Positions 42,369 through 51,800 of a stretch of 64,000 bases of DNA are shown piece by piece. The DNA lies in assembly GCF_035917275.1 (NCBI RefSeq), contig NZ_CP108508.1, positions 3,286,001 to 3,350,000 of the forward strand. Reading direction: 5' to 3'. Below the pieces are notes generated by a model. The model saw only the letters and a program-made list of their open reading frames with translations, had not been told where the DNA came from and searched no databases. How positions within the stretch are numbered: the stretch's first letter is position 1; each line of letters starts with the position of its first letter. The translations under genes and the position numbers were made by a program. The DNA comes from Streptomyces sp. NBC_01237 (lineage in GTDB: Bacteria; Actinomycetota; Actinomycetes; Streptomycetales; Streptomycetaceae).

Positions 42369-45300
42369 ATGAAGCCTCTCCTCAGCGTCGTCGTCCCGGT
42401 CCACAACGTCGAGGACTACCTCGGGGCATGCCTGCGGTCGCTGGCCGGGCAGACGTCGGACGCGATCGAGGTGGTGCTCGTCGACGACGGTTCGACGGAC
42501 GGGAGCGGCCGGATCGCCGAGGAGTTCGCCGCACGGGACAGCCGCTTCCGCTGCGTCCACCAGCCCAACGCGGGCCTGAGCGCGGCCCGTAACACCGGGG
42601 TCCGCCACACCACCCCGGGCGTCCCGTACCTGGCGTTCGCCGACAGTGACGACATCGTCGTGCACGACGCGTACGAACGGATGCTGGCCTCACTGGAGTC
42701 GACGGGTTCCGATCTGGTGACCGGCAACGTGTGGCGGCTGGACGAGCGCGGGCGGCAGCAGGCGTGGCAGTACCGCTGGCTGACCGGCAGCCGGCCCCGC
42801 ACCCACATCACCCGCGATCCACGTCTGCTCGCGGACCGGGTCGCCTGGAACAAGGTGTTCCGGCGCTCCTTCTGGGACCGGCACGCCTTCGCCTTCCCCG
42901 AGGGCAGGCTGTACGAGGACACCCCGGTGATGATCCCGGCGCACCACCTCGCCGGGTCCGTCGATGTGCTGCACGAGCACGTCTACTACTGGCGGGTGCG
43001 GGAGGGCTCGATCACCCGGCGGCGTACGGACGTGAAGGGCGTACGGGACCGGATCGCGGCGTGCGAGCATGTCAGCGCGTTCCTGGCGGACCGGGACGCG
43101 GCGCAGCGGCGGGCCTACGACACCTCGTGCCTGCGCGACGACTTCGTGTACTTCATGGAGGGGCTGCCGAGGGGCGGAGCGGCGTACCGCGCGGCGTTCC
43201 TGGCGGACGCGGGAGCCTTCCTGGACCGCGCGGGGGACGGCGTCCTAACGGGGCTGCCGGTGGAGCTGCGCGTCAAGTGGCAGCTGGTGCGGGAGCGCAG
43301 GATGGACGAGCTGCTGTCCGTGCTCGCCTTCGAACGGGCCAACGGCGCGGGAACGTTCGCGGTCGAGGGCCTGCCGGGTCGGCGACGGGCGGCGTATCCG
43401 GGCGTCGACGGCGCGGGCGCGCGTCTGTCCCGGACCGATCTGCCCGCGGTGGCACGGCTGTTGGACGCCTCCTGGGGCGCGGACGGAAAGCTCCGGCTGC
43501 GCGGGTACGCGTACATCCGCAACCTCGGGGCGGGGGCGGCCCGGCACTCGCTCAAGGCCGGGATGGTGCGCGCGGCCGGGGGGCGGCAGCTGCGGACCGT
43601 TCCCGTGCGGACCGTCCGGATGCCCGGGGCGACCGCCGACTCGGCGCAGGAACTGCACTGTTACGACCACTCCGGCTTCGAGATGGTTCTCGACCCGCAC
43701 AGGCTGGGCTCGGGCAGCTGGCTGGTCGGGATCGTGGTCGCCGGTCGCGGTACGGCCCGGCGGGTGGCCGTGCGCGCGGTGGACGCGGCAGCCGCCCAGC
43801 CCCTCGTCCACGACCTGGGCGAGGGGCGGCGGGCGGTGCTCGGCTACCGGGACGGACGCCTCCGGCTGACGGTGTCGCAACTGCCCGCGCTGGCCGAGGC
43901 CCACGACGGCGGCAGCGGCAGCGGCAGCAGTGAGGACAGCGGCGGGGTGGTGGAGGTGACCGGCCGGCTGTACGGGGATGCCCGCCCGACCGCCCTGCTC
44001 CTGACCCGCGACGGAGCCGGGGCGCGGGGTACGCAGGGTGCGGCCGGGGCGAAGGGTATGGAAGGTGCGGCCGGGGCGCAGGATACGGCTGGAACGCAGG
44101 GTGCGGCCGGGGCGGAGTGGTCCTGTCCGGTGGTGTGCGGGGACGACGGGCGGGTGGCGGTCTTCTCGGCCCGGATTCCCCTCGCGGAACTCGCCACCGT
44201 ACCGCCCGCACCGTTTCCGGTCCCCCGCGAGGTCGAACCGGAATCCGGTGCGCGCTGGCGGGCCCAGCTGCTCATGGCCGACGGATCGCGGGTCCCGCTG
44301 GCCGCGGCCCCGGACCTGCCGCCTCCGGTCCTCGCCGACGCGGCGGGCGAACTGGTGCTGGACGTGAGCGGGCAGCCGTTCGTGGACGGCGCGGAACGGA
44401 CGCCGGACGGCGCACTGCGGATCACGGGAACAGGAGCGGGGACGGGAGCGGGGACGGGAGCAGGGGCAGCGGAGTCGGGTACGCGGACCGGGGCCGGCAC
44501 GGAAGCGGAAGCCGGAACCGGCGACGCCCTCACCACCCACGACGCCCTCACCCTCCGGCACGAGACCCTGCGCGAGACCGTGTCCGTGCCCCTGGAACGG
44601 CAGGCGGGCCGCTTCACCGCACTGCTCCCCGGATCTCTCCCGGAGGGCCGGTGGGACCTGTACCTCGGCGCCGCCCCGGTGCGCCTCCTCGCCTCTCTCG
44701 CCCCCTGCCTCCCCAACCGGAGGAGCGAGGCGGAACCGGCCCTCGAACGGCGGCACGGCGACCGGCTGACGGTGCACGCGGGCCCCGCCCTCGCCCCCGC
44801 CGAGCGGGGCGCGTACCGCCAACGACTCCTGCGCAGCACGCACTACGAGGACCGGCGCACTCTCCCGCTCCGCGACGCCGTCCTGTACGCGGGCGGCGAC
44901 TCCCCGCGCGCCGTCCACACCGAACTGGTGCGCCGCGGCACCGACACCGAACACCTCTACGTCACCGGCCCCGCCCCGGGACGCACCGCCCACGTCCCGC
45001 CCGCCGCGCTCCCGGTCCTGGAGCACAGCGCCGACTGGTACGAGGCGCTGGCGCGGGCCCGCCGGATCGTCACGGACGGCCACCTGCCCGCCTGGTTCGA
45101 GCGGCGTCCGGGGCAGACGGTCGTCCAGACCTGGCACGGCACCCCGCTCGGCCGCTTCGGCACCGGCCTGACGGGCACCCTGTACGCCGACCACCACCAC
45201 CTCGCCACCCTGCCGCACCGCTCGTCCCAGTGGTCGGTGCTGGTCTCCCCCAGCCGCTTCGCCACCCCGCTGCTGCGCGGCTCACTGGCGTACGGGGGTG

Positions 45301-45965
45301 AGGTCCTGGAGGCCGGCTCGCCCGCCAACGACCTGCTGTTCTCGCCCGACCGCGACAAGACCGCCGAACGGGTCCGGCGGGGCCTCGGCATCCCGGAGGG
45401 CCACCGCGTGGTGCTGTACGCACCGACGTACCGCGATCACCTGGCCCATCCGCCGGGCGCACTCCCGGCGCATTCCCCGTGCCTGTACCGCTGGGACCCG
45501 GCGCTGGACCCGCACGCCCTGGCGCGCTCGCTCGGCGACGGGCACACCGTGCTGGTCCGCAGGCATCCGCGGGTGACGGGCAATGTGCCGGAGGCGCCCG
45601 GCGTACGCGATGTCTCGGGGCACCCGGACACCGCCGAGCTGCTCCTGATCGCCGATGTCCTGGTCACGGACTACGCGGGCCTGATGTTCGACTTCGCGCA
45701 CACCGGACGCCCGATGCTGTTCCACACGTACGACCTGGAGCACTACCGCGACACCGTGCGCGGCTTCTGCCTGGACTTCGAGACCAGGGCCCCGGGCCCG
45801 CTGCTCGTGACGACGGACGAGGTGGCCCGGGCGCTGCGGGACACCGGGCCGCTGACGGCCCGGCACTCGGACGCGTACGAGAGCTTCCGGCGCGACTACT
45901 GCGACCTGGACGACGGCGGGGCGGCGGGCCGGGTCGCGGACCGGCTGCTCGCGGACAAGGACTGA
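42369..45965 (+). CDS. Large GT2/CDP-glycerol transferase with altered C-terminal motifs
   Basis: Three-part protein of 1198 aa, paralogous to the 1156-aa enzyme at 34424. The GT2 domain (about 1-240) is intact: SVVVPVHNVEDYL, LVDDGSTDGSG, FADSDD. The middle carries Gly/Ala/Thr-rich tracts (about 556-580 and 690-720) absent from the paralogue. The TagF-like domain keeps TWHGTPLGRFG (about 923) but has GSPAND in place of GYPRND and TDYAGLMFDF (about 1100) in place of TDYSS. It may use a different donor or be inactive as a phosphotransferase. ATG 42369 is preferred over an upstream in-frame TTG. Confidence 0.85.
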   Translation: MKPLLSVVVPVHNVEDYLGACLRSLAGQTSDAIEVVLVDDGSTDGSGRIAEEFAARDSRFRCVHQPNAGLSAARNTGVRHTTPGVPYLAFADSDDIVVHDAYERMLASLESTGSDLVTGNVWRLDERGRQQAWQYRWLTGSRPRTHITRDPRLLADRVAWNKVFRRSFWDRHAFAFPEGRLYEDTPVMIPAHHLAGSVDVLHEHVYYWRVREGSITRRRTDVKGVRDRIAACEHVSAFLADRDAAQRRAYDTSCLRDDFVYFMEGLPRGGAAYRAAFLADAGAFLDRAGDGVLTGLPVELRVKWQLVRERRMDELLSVLAFERANGAGTFAVEGLPGRRRAAYPGVDGAGARLSRTDLPAVARLLDASWGADGKLRLRGYAYIRNLGAGAARHSLKAGMVRAAGGRQLRTVPVRTVRMPGATADSAQELHCYDHSGFEMVLDPHRLGSGSWLVGIVVAGRGTARRVAVRAVDAAAAQPLVHDLGEGRRAVLGYRDGRLRLTVSQLPALAEAHDGGSGSGSSEDSGGVVEVTGRLYGDARPTALLLTRDGAGARGTQGAAGAKGMEGAAGAQDTAGTQGAAGAEWSCPVVCGDDGRVAVFSARIPLAELATVPPAPFPVPREVEPESGARWRAQLLMADGSRVPLAAAPDLPPPVLADAAGELVLDVSGQPFVDGAERTPDGALRITGTGAGTGAGTGAGAAESGTRTGAGTEAEAGTGDALTTHDALTLRHETLRETVSVPLERQAGRFTALLPGSLPEGRWDLYLGAAPVRLLASLAPCLPNRRSEAEPALERRHGDRLTVHAGPALAPAERGAYRQRLLRSTHYEDRRTLPLRDAVLYAGGDSPRAVHTELVRRGTDTEHLYVTGPAPGRTAHVPPAALPVLEHSADWYEALARARRIVTDGHLPAWFERRPGQTVVQTWHGTPLGRFGTGLTGTLYADHHHLATLPHRSSQWSVLVSPSRFATPLLRGSLAYGGEVLEAGSPANDLLFSPDRDKTAERVRRGLGIPEGHRVVLYAPTYRDHLAHPPGALPAHSPCLYRWDPALDPHALARSLGDGHTVLVRRHPRVTGNVPEAPGVRDVSGHPDTAELLLIADVLVTDYAGLMFDFAHTGRPMLFHTYDLEHYRDTVRGFCLDFETRAPGPLLVTTDEVARALRDTGPLTARHSDAYESFRRDYCDLDDGGAAGRVADRLLADKD

Positions 45966-46072
45966 CGACAGCGCGCACCGGCGCACTCCCGGACGGGGCT
46001 GACGCCGAAACGCACCGCCTCCTCACGGACGGCGGCTGACGCCGACGCGCACCGGCGCACTCCCGCGGGCCG
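45962..46072. repeat. Three ~37-bp tandem units straddling a stop codon
   Basis: Units begin near 45962, 45999 and 46036, each with ctgacg(c)cga followed by cgcaccg. The first includes the TGA of the 1198-aa gene. The first and third share a 20-bp identical block (45972-45991 and 46046-46065). Confidence 0.8.
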
Positions 46073-46103
46073 CGGCGCTGCGACACCCTCGGGCCGCCGG
46101 ATC

Positions 46104-46712
46104 TCATGCGCGGGTGAGCGCCGCGACCGCCGAAGCGGCCAGATCGTCCAGGTAGCCCTTGGGCAGGTCACCGCGGACCACGACGAGCCGCCAGTACAGC
46201 GGTCCGACGATCAGGTCCAGGGCCCGGTCCGGATCGCTGCCCTCGGGCAGTTCGCCGCGGGCCACCGCCGCCCGGACGACGACCGCGGCGACGCCCTGCT
46301 GCTGGTCGAGCAGGGCGGCCTTGATCGCACCGGAGATCTCCGGATTGCGGGCCGCCTCGACGAGCAGATCGGGAATCACCTGCGAGGCCACGGGGTGGCG
46401 CAGGGCGTACGCGCCCAGTTCGAGGACGGCGCGCACATCGCCGTACAGCGAACCGGTGTCCGGGGCGGGCAGCCCCTGGGCGGCGACGGCCGCGACCAGG
46501 TCGAGGACGAGGTGGAGCTTGGACTTCCAGCGGCGGTAGACGGCCGTCTTGCCGACACCCGCGCGCCGCGCGATGCCCTCGATGGACATCCGGGCGAATC
46601 CCACGGCGGCGAGTTCCTCGAAGACCGCGCTGCGGATGGCGTCGGTCACGTCCTCGCGCAGCACGGCGGCGCCTGCCGGGGTGCGGCGGCGGGTTCCCCG
46701 TTCGGTGCTCAT
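46104..46712 (-). CDS. TetR-family transcriptional repressor
   Basis: Repressor of 202 aa. The N-terminal HTH (about 20-66) reads ELAAVGFARMSIEGIARR and AGVGKTAVYRRWKSK, followed by a ligand-binding helical domain. It is divergent from the TagGH-type exporter genes, whose promoter region carries inverted and direct repeats suited to a TetR dimer. Start ATG 46710-46712. It may sense a wall-polymer precursor or an antibiotic; no ligand can be inferred. Confidence 0.87.
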   Translation of the reverse strand: MSTERGTRRRTPAGAAVLREDVTDAIRSAVFEELAAVGFARMSIEGIARRAGVGKTAVYRRWKSKLHLVLDLVAAVAAQGLPAPDTGSLYGDVRAVLELGAYALRHPVASQVIPDLLVEAARNPEISGAIKAALLDQQQGVAAVVVRAAVARGELPEGSDPDRALDLIVGPLYWRLVVVRGDLPKGYLDDLAASAVAALTRA

Positions 46713-46728
46713 GGCCCGAATGATAGTC

Positions 46729-46792
46729 CGTAACGACGAAACGGTTGCGTTGCGACGTGAGAGCGTCCTACTCTCAGCGTTACGACGATACG
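46729..46792 (+). promoter_or_regulatory. Candidate tagG promoter with TetR operator repeats
   Basis: A -35-like TTGCGT (46745-46750), 18-bp spacer and TACTCT (46769-46774) form a plausible promoter. An inverted repeat tgagag/ctctca (46758-46763, 46771-46776) overlaps the -10. Flanking it, cgtaacgacgaaacg (46729-46743) and cgttacgacgatacg (46778-46792) match at 13 of 15 bases. Confidence 0.5.
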
Positions 46793-46976
46793 GTCCCGTC
46801 CCAACGGCCGCGCCGTCCGTCCGCACGCGTTTCCTCCGCACGCCCCGTCCGCACGCCCCTCGCATGTCTCTTCCGGGCCGCTCGCCCGACGCCCGCCCCC
46901 TGACATTCCCCGGATATTCCCGGACGTTCCCGGCCGTTCCCTCCGGCCGTTTCACCCCCCTCCGTCGAAAGCGATC

Positions 46977-47954
46977 GTGGTGAGCCAGACAGCAGCTCCG
47001 CCGCCCCCGGTGGACACCGCACCCACACCCGCACCCCCCGCCGCCCCGCAACCGCCCGCACCACCCGGCGCTCCCGTCCACGCGCCCGGTGAACTGGCCG
47101 CGCTCGCCGCCCGGCACGGGCTCACCGTCAGCGGGGCCCGGCCGCCGCTGGGCGCGTACATCCGGCAGCTCTGGGGGCGCCGGCACTTCATCACGGCGTT
47201 CGCCACCGCCAAGCTGACCGCGCAGTACAGCCAGGCGAAACTCGGCCAGATCTGGCAGATCATGACCCCGCTGCTGAACGCGACGGTCTACTACTTCATC
47301 TTCGGCGTCCTGATGAACACGAAGCGCGGCGTCGACGACTTCGTCCCGTTCCTGGTCACCGGCGTCTTCATCTGGACCTTCACCAGCAGCTCGATCACCG
47401 CGGGCACACGGGCCATCAGCGGCAACATCGGCCTCGTCCGCGCCCTGCACTTCCCGCGCGCCTCGCTGCCCGTGGCGCTGGCCCTGCAACAGCTCCAGCA
47501 GCTCCTGTTCTCGATGGGGGCACTGTTCCTGATCCTGCTCGTGTTCGGTCAGTACCCGCGGCCGTCCTGGCTGCTGGCGATCCCGGCGCTGGCCCTGCAG
47601 GCCGTGTTCAACACCGGGGTGTCGATGATCGTGGCGCGGCTCGCCGCCAAGACGCCGGACATCGCGCAGCTGACGCCGTTCATCCTCCGTACGTGGATGT
47701 ACTCCTCGGGCGTGATGTGGAGCCTGGACACCCTGCTCAAGGGCGACCGGGTCCCGCACTTCGTGATGGTGGCGCTGGAGTACAACCCGGCGGCCGTCTA
47801 CATCGACCTGATGCGGTTCGCCCTCATCGACAGCTTCGCCGGGGCGCAGCTGCCCGCGCACGTCTGGGCCGTCGCGGCGGGCTGGGCGCTCGTGTGCGGA
47901 GTGGCCGGATTCGTGTACTTCTGGCAGGCGGAGGAGCAGTACGGACGTGGCTGA
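46977..47954 (+). CDS. Wall-polymer ABC exporter permease, TagG type
   Basis: ABC-2 type permease of 325 aa. After a Pro-rich cytoplasmic N-terminus (about 1-35) comes the amphipathic segment YIRQLWGRRHFITAFATAKL and six helices from about 95 to 315. The LGQIWQIMTPLLNATVYYFIFG segment is the typical start of the TagG/RfbA-like membrane domain. It should move lipid-linked polymer across the membrane. Start GTG 46977 (or GTG 46980). It overlaps the ATPase gene by 8 nt. Confidence 0.88.
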   Translation: MVSQTAAPPPPVDTAPTPAPPAAPQPPAPPGAPVHAPGELAALAARHGLTVSGARPPLGAYIRQLWGRRHFITAFATAKLTAQYSQAKLGQIWQIMTPLLNATVYYFIFGVLMNTKRGVDDFVPFLVTGVFIWTFTSSSITAGTRAISGNIGLVRALHFPRASLPVALALQQLQQLLFSMGALFLILLVFGQYPRPSWLLAIPALALQAVFNTGVSMIVARLAAKTPDIAQLTPFILRTWMYSSGVMWSLDTLLKGDRVPHFVMVALEYNPAAVYIDLMRFALIDSFAGAQLPAHVWAVAAGWALVCGVAGFVYFWQAEEQYGRG

Positions 47955-48789
47955 GACACCCGGCGCGACGAGCGCCCCCGAGGCCCCCGGCACTTCCGGC
48001 ACGACCGTCGGACCCGGCGCCCCTGACACCCGGGTCCCCACCGTCGTCGTCGACGGGGTCCACATCACGTACAAGGTCCACGGGGCCCGTACCGGACGAG
48101 GCAGCGCGACCTCGGCCCTGAGCCGCCTCACCTCACGTCGGCAGAGTCCCGGCGTGCGGGAGGTCCACGCCGTGAAGGGGGTCAGCTTCGCCGCGTACAA
48201 GGGCGAGGCCATCGGTCTGATCGGCTCCAACGGCTCCGGGAAGTCGACGCTCCTCAAGGCCATCGCGGGCCTGCTGCCGCCGACCGAGGGCCGGGTCCAC
48301 ACCCAGGGTCAGCCCTCGCTGCTCGGCGTGAACGCGGCGCTGATGGGCGATCTGACCGGCGAGCGCAATGTCGTGCTCGGCGGGCTCGCGATGGGCATGA
48401 CGCGCCGGCAGGTCCGCGAGCGCTACGACGAGATCGTGGACTTCTCCGGCATCAACGAGAAGGGCGACTTCATCACCCTGCCGATGCGGACGTACTCCTC
48501 CGGCATGGGAGCCCGCCTGCGGTTCTCCATCGCGGCGGCCAAGAGCCACGACGTCCTGCTGATCGACGAGGCGCTGTCCACGGGCGACGCCAGGTTCCAG
48601 CGCCGCAGCAAGGACCGGATCATGGAGCTCCGCGAGTCGGCGGGCACGGTCTTCCTGGTCAGCCACAGCAACAAGTCGATCACCGAGACGTGTGACCGGG
48701 CGATCTGGCTGGAGGCGGGAACGCTCCGCATGGACGGCCCGGCGAAGCAGGTCGTCGCCGCCTACGAGAAGTTCACCAAGAAGAAGTAA
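47947..48789 (+). CDS. Wall-polymer ABC exporter ATPase, TagH type
   Basis: ATPase of 280 aa driving the adjacent permease. Walker A GSNGSGKS (about 97-104), the family-typical YSSGMGARLRFSIA signature, Walker B VLLIDEA and the SHSN switch are present. The N-terminal 35 residues are low-complexity; there is no C-terminal extension of the Bacillus TagH type. GTG start at 47947 inside the tagG gene, a sign of translational coupling. Confidence 0.9.
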   Translation: MAETPGATSAPEAPGTSGTTVGPGAPDTRVPTVVVDGVHITYKVHGARTGRGSATSALSRLTSRRQSPGVREVHAVKGVSFAAYKGEAIGLIGSNGSGKSTLLKAIAGLLPPTEGRVHTQGQPSLLGVNAALMGDLTGERNVVLGGLAMGMTRRQVRERYDEIVDFSGINEKGDFITLPMRTYSSGMGARLRFSIAAAKSHDVLLIDEALSTGDARFQRRSKDRIMELRESAGTVFLVSHSNKSITETCDRAIWLEAGTLRMDGPAKQVVAAYEKFTKKK

Positions 48790-48794
48790 CCGGG

Positions 48795-48840
48795 CCCGTA
48801 AGGCGGTCGGGGACGAGCCCGTACGGCGGTCGGGGACGAG
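48795..48840 (+). repeat. Two tandem 23-bp copies after tagH
   Basis: 48795-48817 and 48818-48840 differ at one base (cccgtaaggcgg/cccgtacggcgg). They start five bases after the tagH stop and each can form the left arm of the following hairpin. Confidence 0.9.
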
Positions 48841-48868
48841 CCGGTACCCGCACTCGTCCCCGACCGCC
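48825..48868. terminator. 16-bp convergent terminator between tagH and gdh
   Basis: Arms 48825-48840 and 48853-48868 pair perfectly with a 12-nt loop. The upstream repeat copy at 48802-48817 offers an alternative left arm. Confidence 0.85.
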
Positions 48869-48881
48869 TACGGCGTCAGCC

Positions 48882-51800
48882 CTACGCGTGTGTGCGCAAC
48901 AGCGTCCGCATGGTCCGCATGGCCACCGAGAGGTTCGCCAGGTCGAACGCGTCCGAGCTCTGGATCTCGTCCAGCGTGGACCGCGACCGTGTCAGGATCG
49001 CCGCGTTCTTCTCCTCCCACGCCGTGAACCGCTCCTGGGGCGTCGAGGTCCCGTTGCCCACGCTCAGCACGTCCGCGGTCAGCGCGGCGTGCGCGGCGTA
49101 CAGGTCCTCGCGGATGGAGGCACGGGCCATGGACTGCCAGCGGTCGGCCCGCGGCAGTTCGATGATCCGGTCCATCAGCTGGGTGATCCGCAGCCGGTCG
49201 GCGAGGTCGTAGTACACCTCGGCGACAGCCAGCGGCTCCTTGCCCGTGCGGTCGGCGATCGCCACGATGTCCAGCGCCGGGAAGGCCGAGGAGAACCCGG
49301 CGACCCGCAGCGCCAGCACGTCCGGGACCCCCACCGAGGTGAGCTCGTCCAGGATCGACTGGTACCAGTCCAGATCGGCGCCCTTGAGCATCTTGGGCAG
49401 CTCGCTCCAGACCTGCTCGACCCCGTCCCGGAAGAACTCGATGGTCTCCGCGATCTCGACCGGCTGCGGCCGGTTGCCGAGCAGCCAGCGCGAACCGCGC
49501 TCGACGAGGCGGCGCGAGTGCAGCCGGATCCGGGTCTGGACATCCGCCGCGACCTGGTTGTCGAGCGCCTCGACGGCGTCCCACACCTGGGCCAGACCGA
49601 AGATCTCCCGGGCCGCGGCCTGCGCCCGCACGATCTCCTCGATCGATGCCCCGGTCTCTTCCCGCAACCGGTGCAGGAAGGTCGAACCACCGGTGTTCAC
49701 GGTGTCGTTGACCAGGACGGTCGTGATGATCTCGCGGCGCAGGGCGTGCGCGTCCACCGCCTCGGGGAAGCGCTCGCGCAGCTGCCGCGGGAAGTAGGCG
49801 TGCACCAGCTTCTGCAGGTGCGGGTCGTCCGGCAGGCTGGTGGAGATCAGCTCGTCGGCCGCCGTGATCTTGGTGTAGGCGAGCAGCACGGCCAGCTCGG
49901 GCTGGCTCAGCCCCTTGCCGCCGTTGAGGAGTTCGCGGATCTGCCGGTCGTTGGGCAGGAACTCCAGCGCCCGGTCCAGATGTCCGTCGCGGCCCAGCCG
50001 GCGCATGAAGCGCTGGTGGGCGTGGAGCAGGGACGGGGACTGGGCGGTGGCGTTGGCCAGTGCGGTGTTCTGCGCGTAGTTGTTGCGCAGCACCAGCTTG
50101 CCCACCTCGTCGGTCATCTCGGCGAGCAGCTTGTTGCGCTGCTTGACGGTCATGTCGCCGTCCCGCACCAGACCGTTGAGCAGGATCTTGATGTTCACCT
50201 CGTGGTCGGAGGTGTCCACACCGGCGCTGTTGTCGATCGCGTCGGTGTTGATCCGGCCGCCGGTGCGGGCGAACTCGATCCGGCCGAGCTGGGTGGCACC
50301 GAGGTTGCCGCCCTCGCCGACGACCTTGGCGCGCAGGTCCTCGCCGTTGACCCGGATCGCGTCGTTGGCCTTGTCGCCGACGTCCGTGTTCGACTCGGAC
50401 GACGCCTTGATGTACGTACCGATGCCACCGTTCCACAGCAGGTCGACGGGGGCCTTGAGGATGGTCTGCATCAGCTCGGCGGGCGTCATCTTGGCGACGG
50501 ACGAGTCGATGCCGAGCGCCTCACGGATGTGCGCGTTGAGCGGGATCGACTTCGCCGTACGGGGGTGGACCCCGCCGCCCGCGGACAGCAGGTCCGCGCT
50601 GTAGTCGCCCCAGGAGCTGCGCGGCAGGTCGAACAGCCGGCGCCGCTCCGCGTACGAGGTGGCGGCGTCCGGCTTCGGGTCGATGAAGATGTGCCGGTGG
50701 TCGAAGGCCGCGACCAGCCGGATGTGCTCGGAGAGCAGCATGCCGTTGCCGAAGACGTCACCGGACATGTCGCCGACGCCGACGACCGTGAAGTCCTCGG
50801 TCTGGGTGTCGTGGCCCAGCTCGCGGAAGTGCCGCTTGACGGACTCCCAGGCACCGCGGGCGGTGATGCCCATGCCCTTGTGGTCGTAGCCGACGGAGCC
50901 GCCGGAGGCGAAGGCGTCGCCGAGCCAGAAGCCGTAGGCGACGGCGATCTCGTTGGCGATGTCGGAGAAGCTCGCGGTGCCCTTGTCGGCGGCGACGACG
51001 AGGTAGGTGTCGGCCTCGTCGTGGCGGACGACATCGGCGGGCGGCACGACCTCCCCGGCCACCATGTTGTCGGTGATGTCGAGCAGCGCCGAGATGAACG
51101 TCCGGTACGAGGCGATGCCCTCGGCCAGCCAGGCGTCACGGTCGACCGCCGGGTCGGGCAGCTGCTTGGCGACGAAGCCGCCCTTGGCGCCGACCGGCAC
51201 GATGACGGTGTTCTTCACCATCTGCGCCTTGACCAGGCCGAGGATCTCGGTCCGGAAGTCCTCCCGCCGGTCCGACCAGCGCAGCCCGCCGCGGGCGACC
51301 TTGCCGAAGCGCAGGTGGACGCCTTCGACGCGCGGCGAGTACACCCAGATCTCGAACGCCGGGCGGGGCGCGGGCAGGTCCGGGATGGCCTGCGGGTCGA
51401 ACTTCATCGAGACGTACGCGTGCGGCTTGCCGCCCTCCGCCTGCTGGAAGAAGTTGGTGCGCAGCGTGGCCTTGATGACGGTGAGGAAGGACCGCAGGAT
51501 CCGGTCCTCGTCGAGCGAGGCGACCTGGTCCAGGGCCCCTTCGAGCTCTTCGAGGAGCCCGTCGGTCAGCTCCGTACCGGCCCGCTGGCGCTCGGGGGAC
51601 ATCCGGGCCTCGAACAGCGAGACCAGCAGCCGGGTGGTGTGGACGTTGTTGCGGAGAGTGCTCTCCATGTAGTCCTGGCTGAAGGTGGATCCGGCCTGGC
51701 GCAGGTACTTCGCGTAGGCGCGCAGCACCATCGCCTGCCGCCAGGTCAGACCGGCTCCGAGCACCAGCGCGTTGAAGCCGTCGTTCTCCGCCCGGCCCTG

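Noticed and set aside
28135-48789. The wall-polymer locus as a recently acquired island
   Set aside because: I see no integrase, tRNA-end target, IS remnants or clear base-composition change at its edges; without a comparison of genomes, transfer cannot be claimed.
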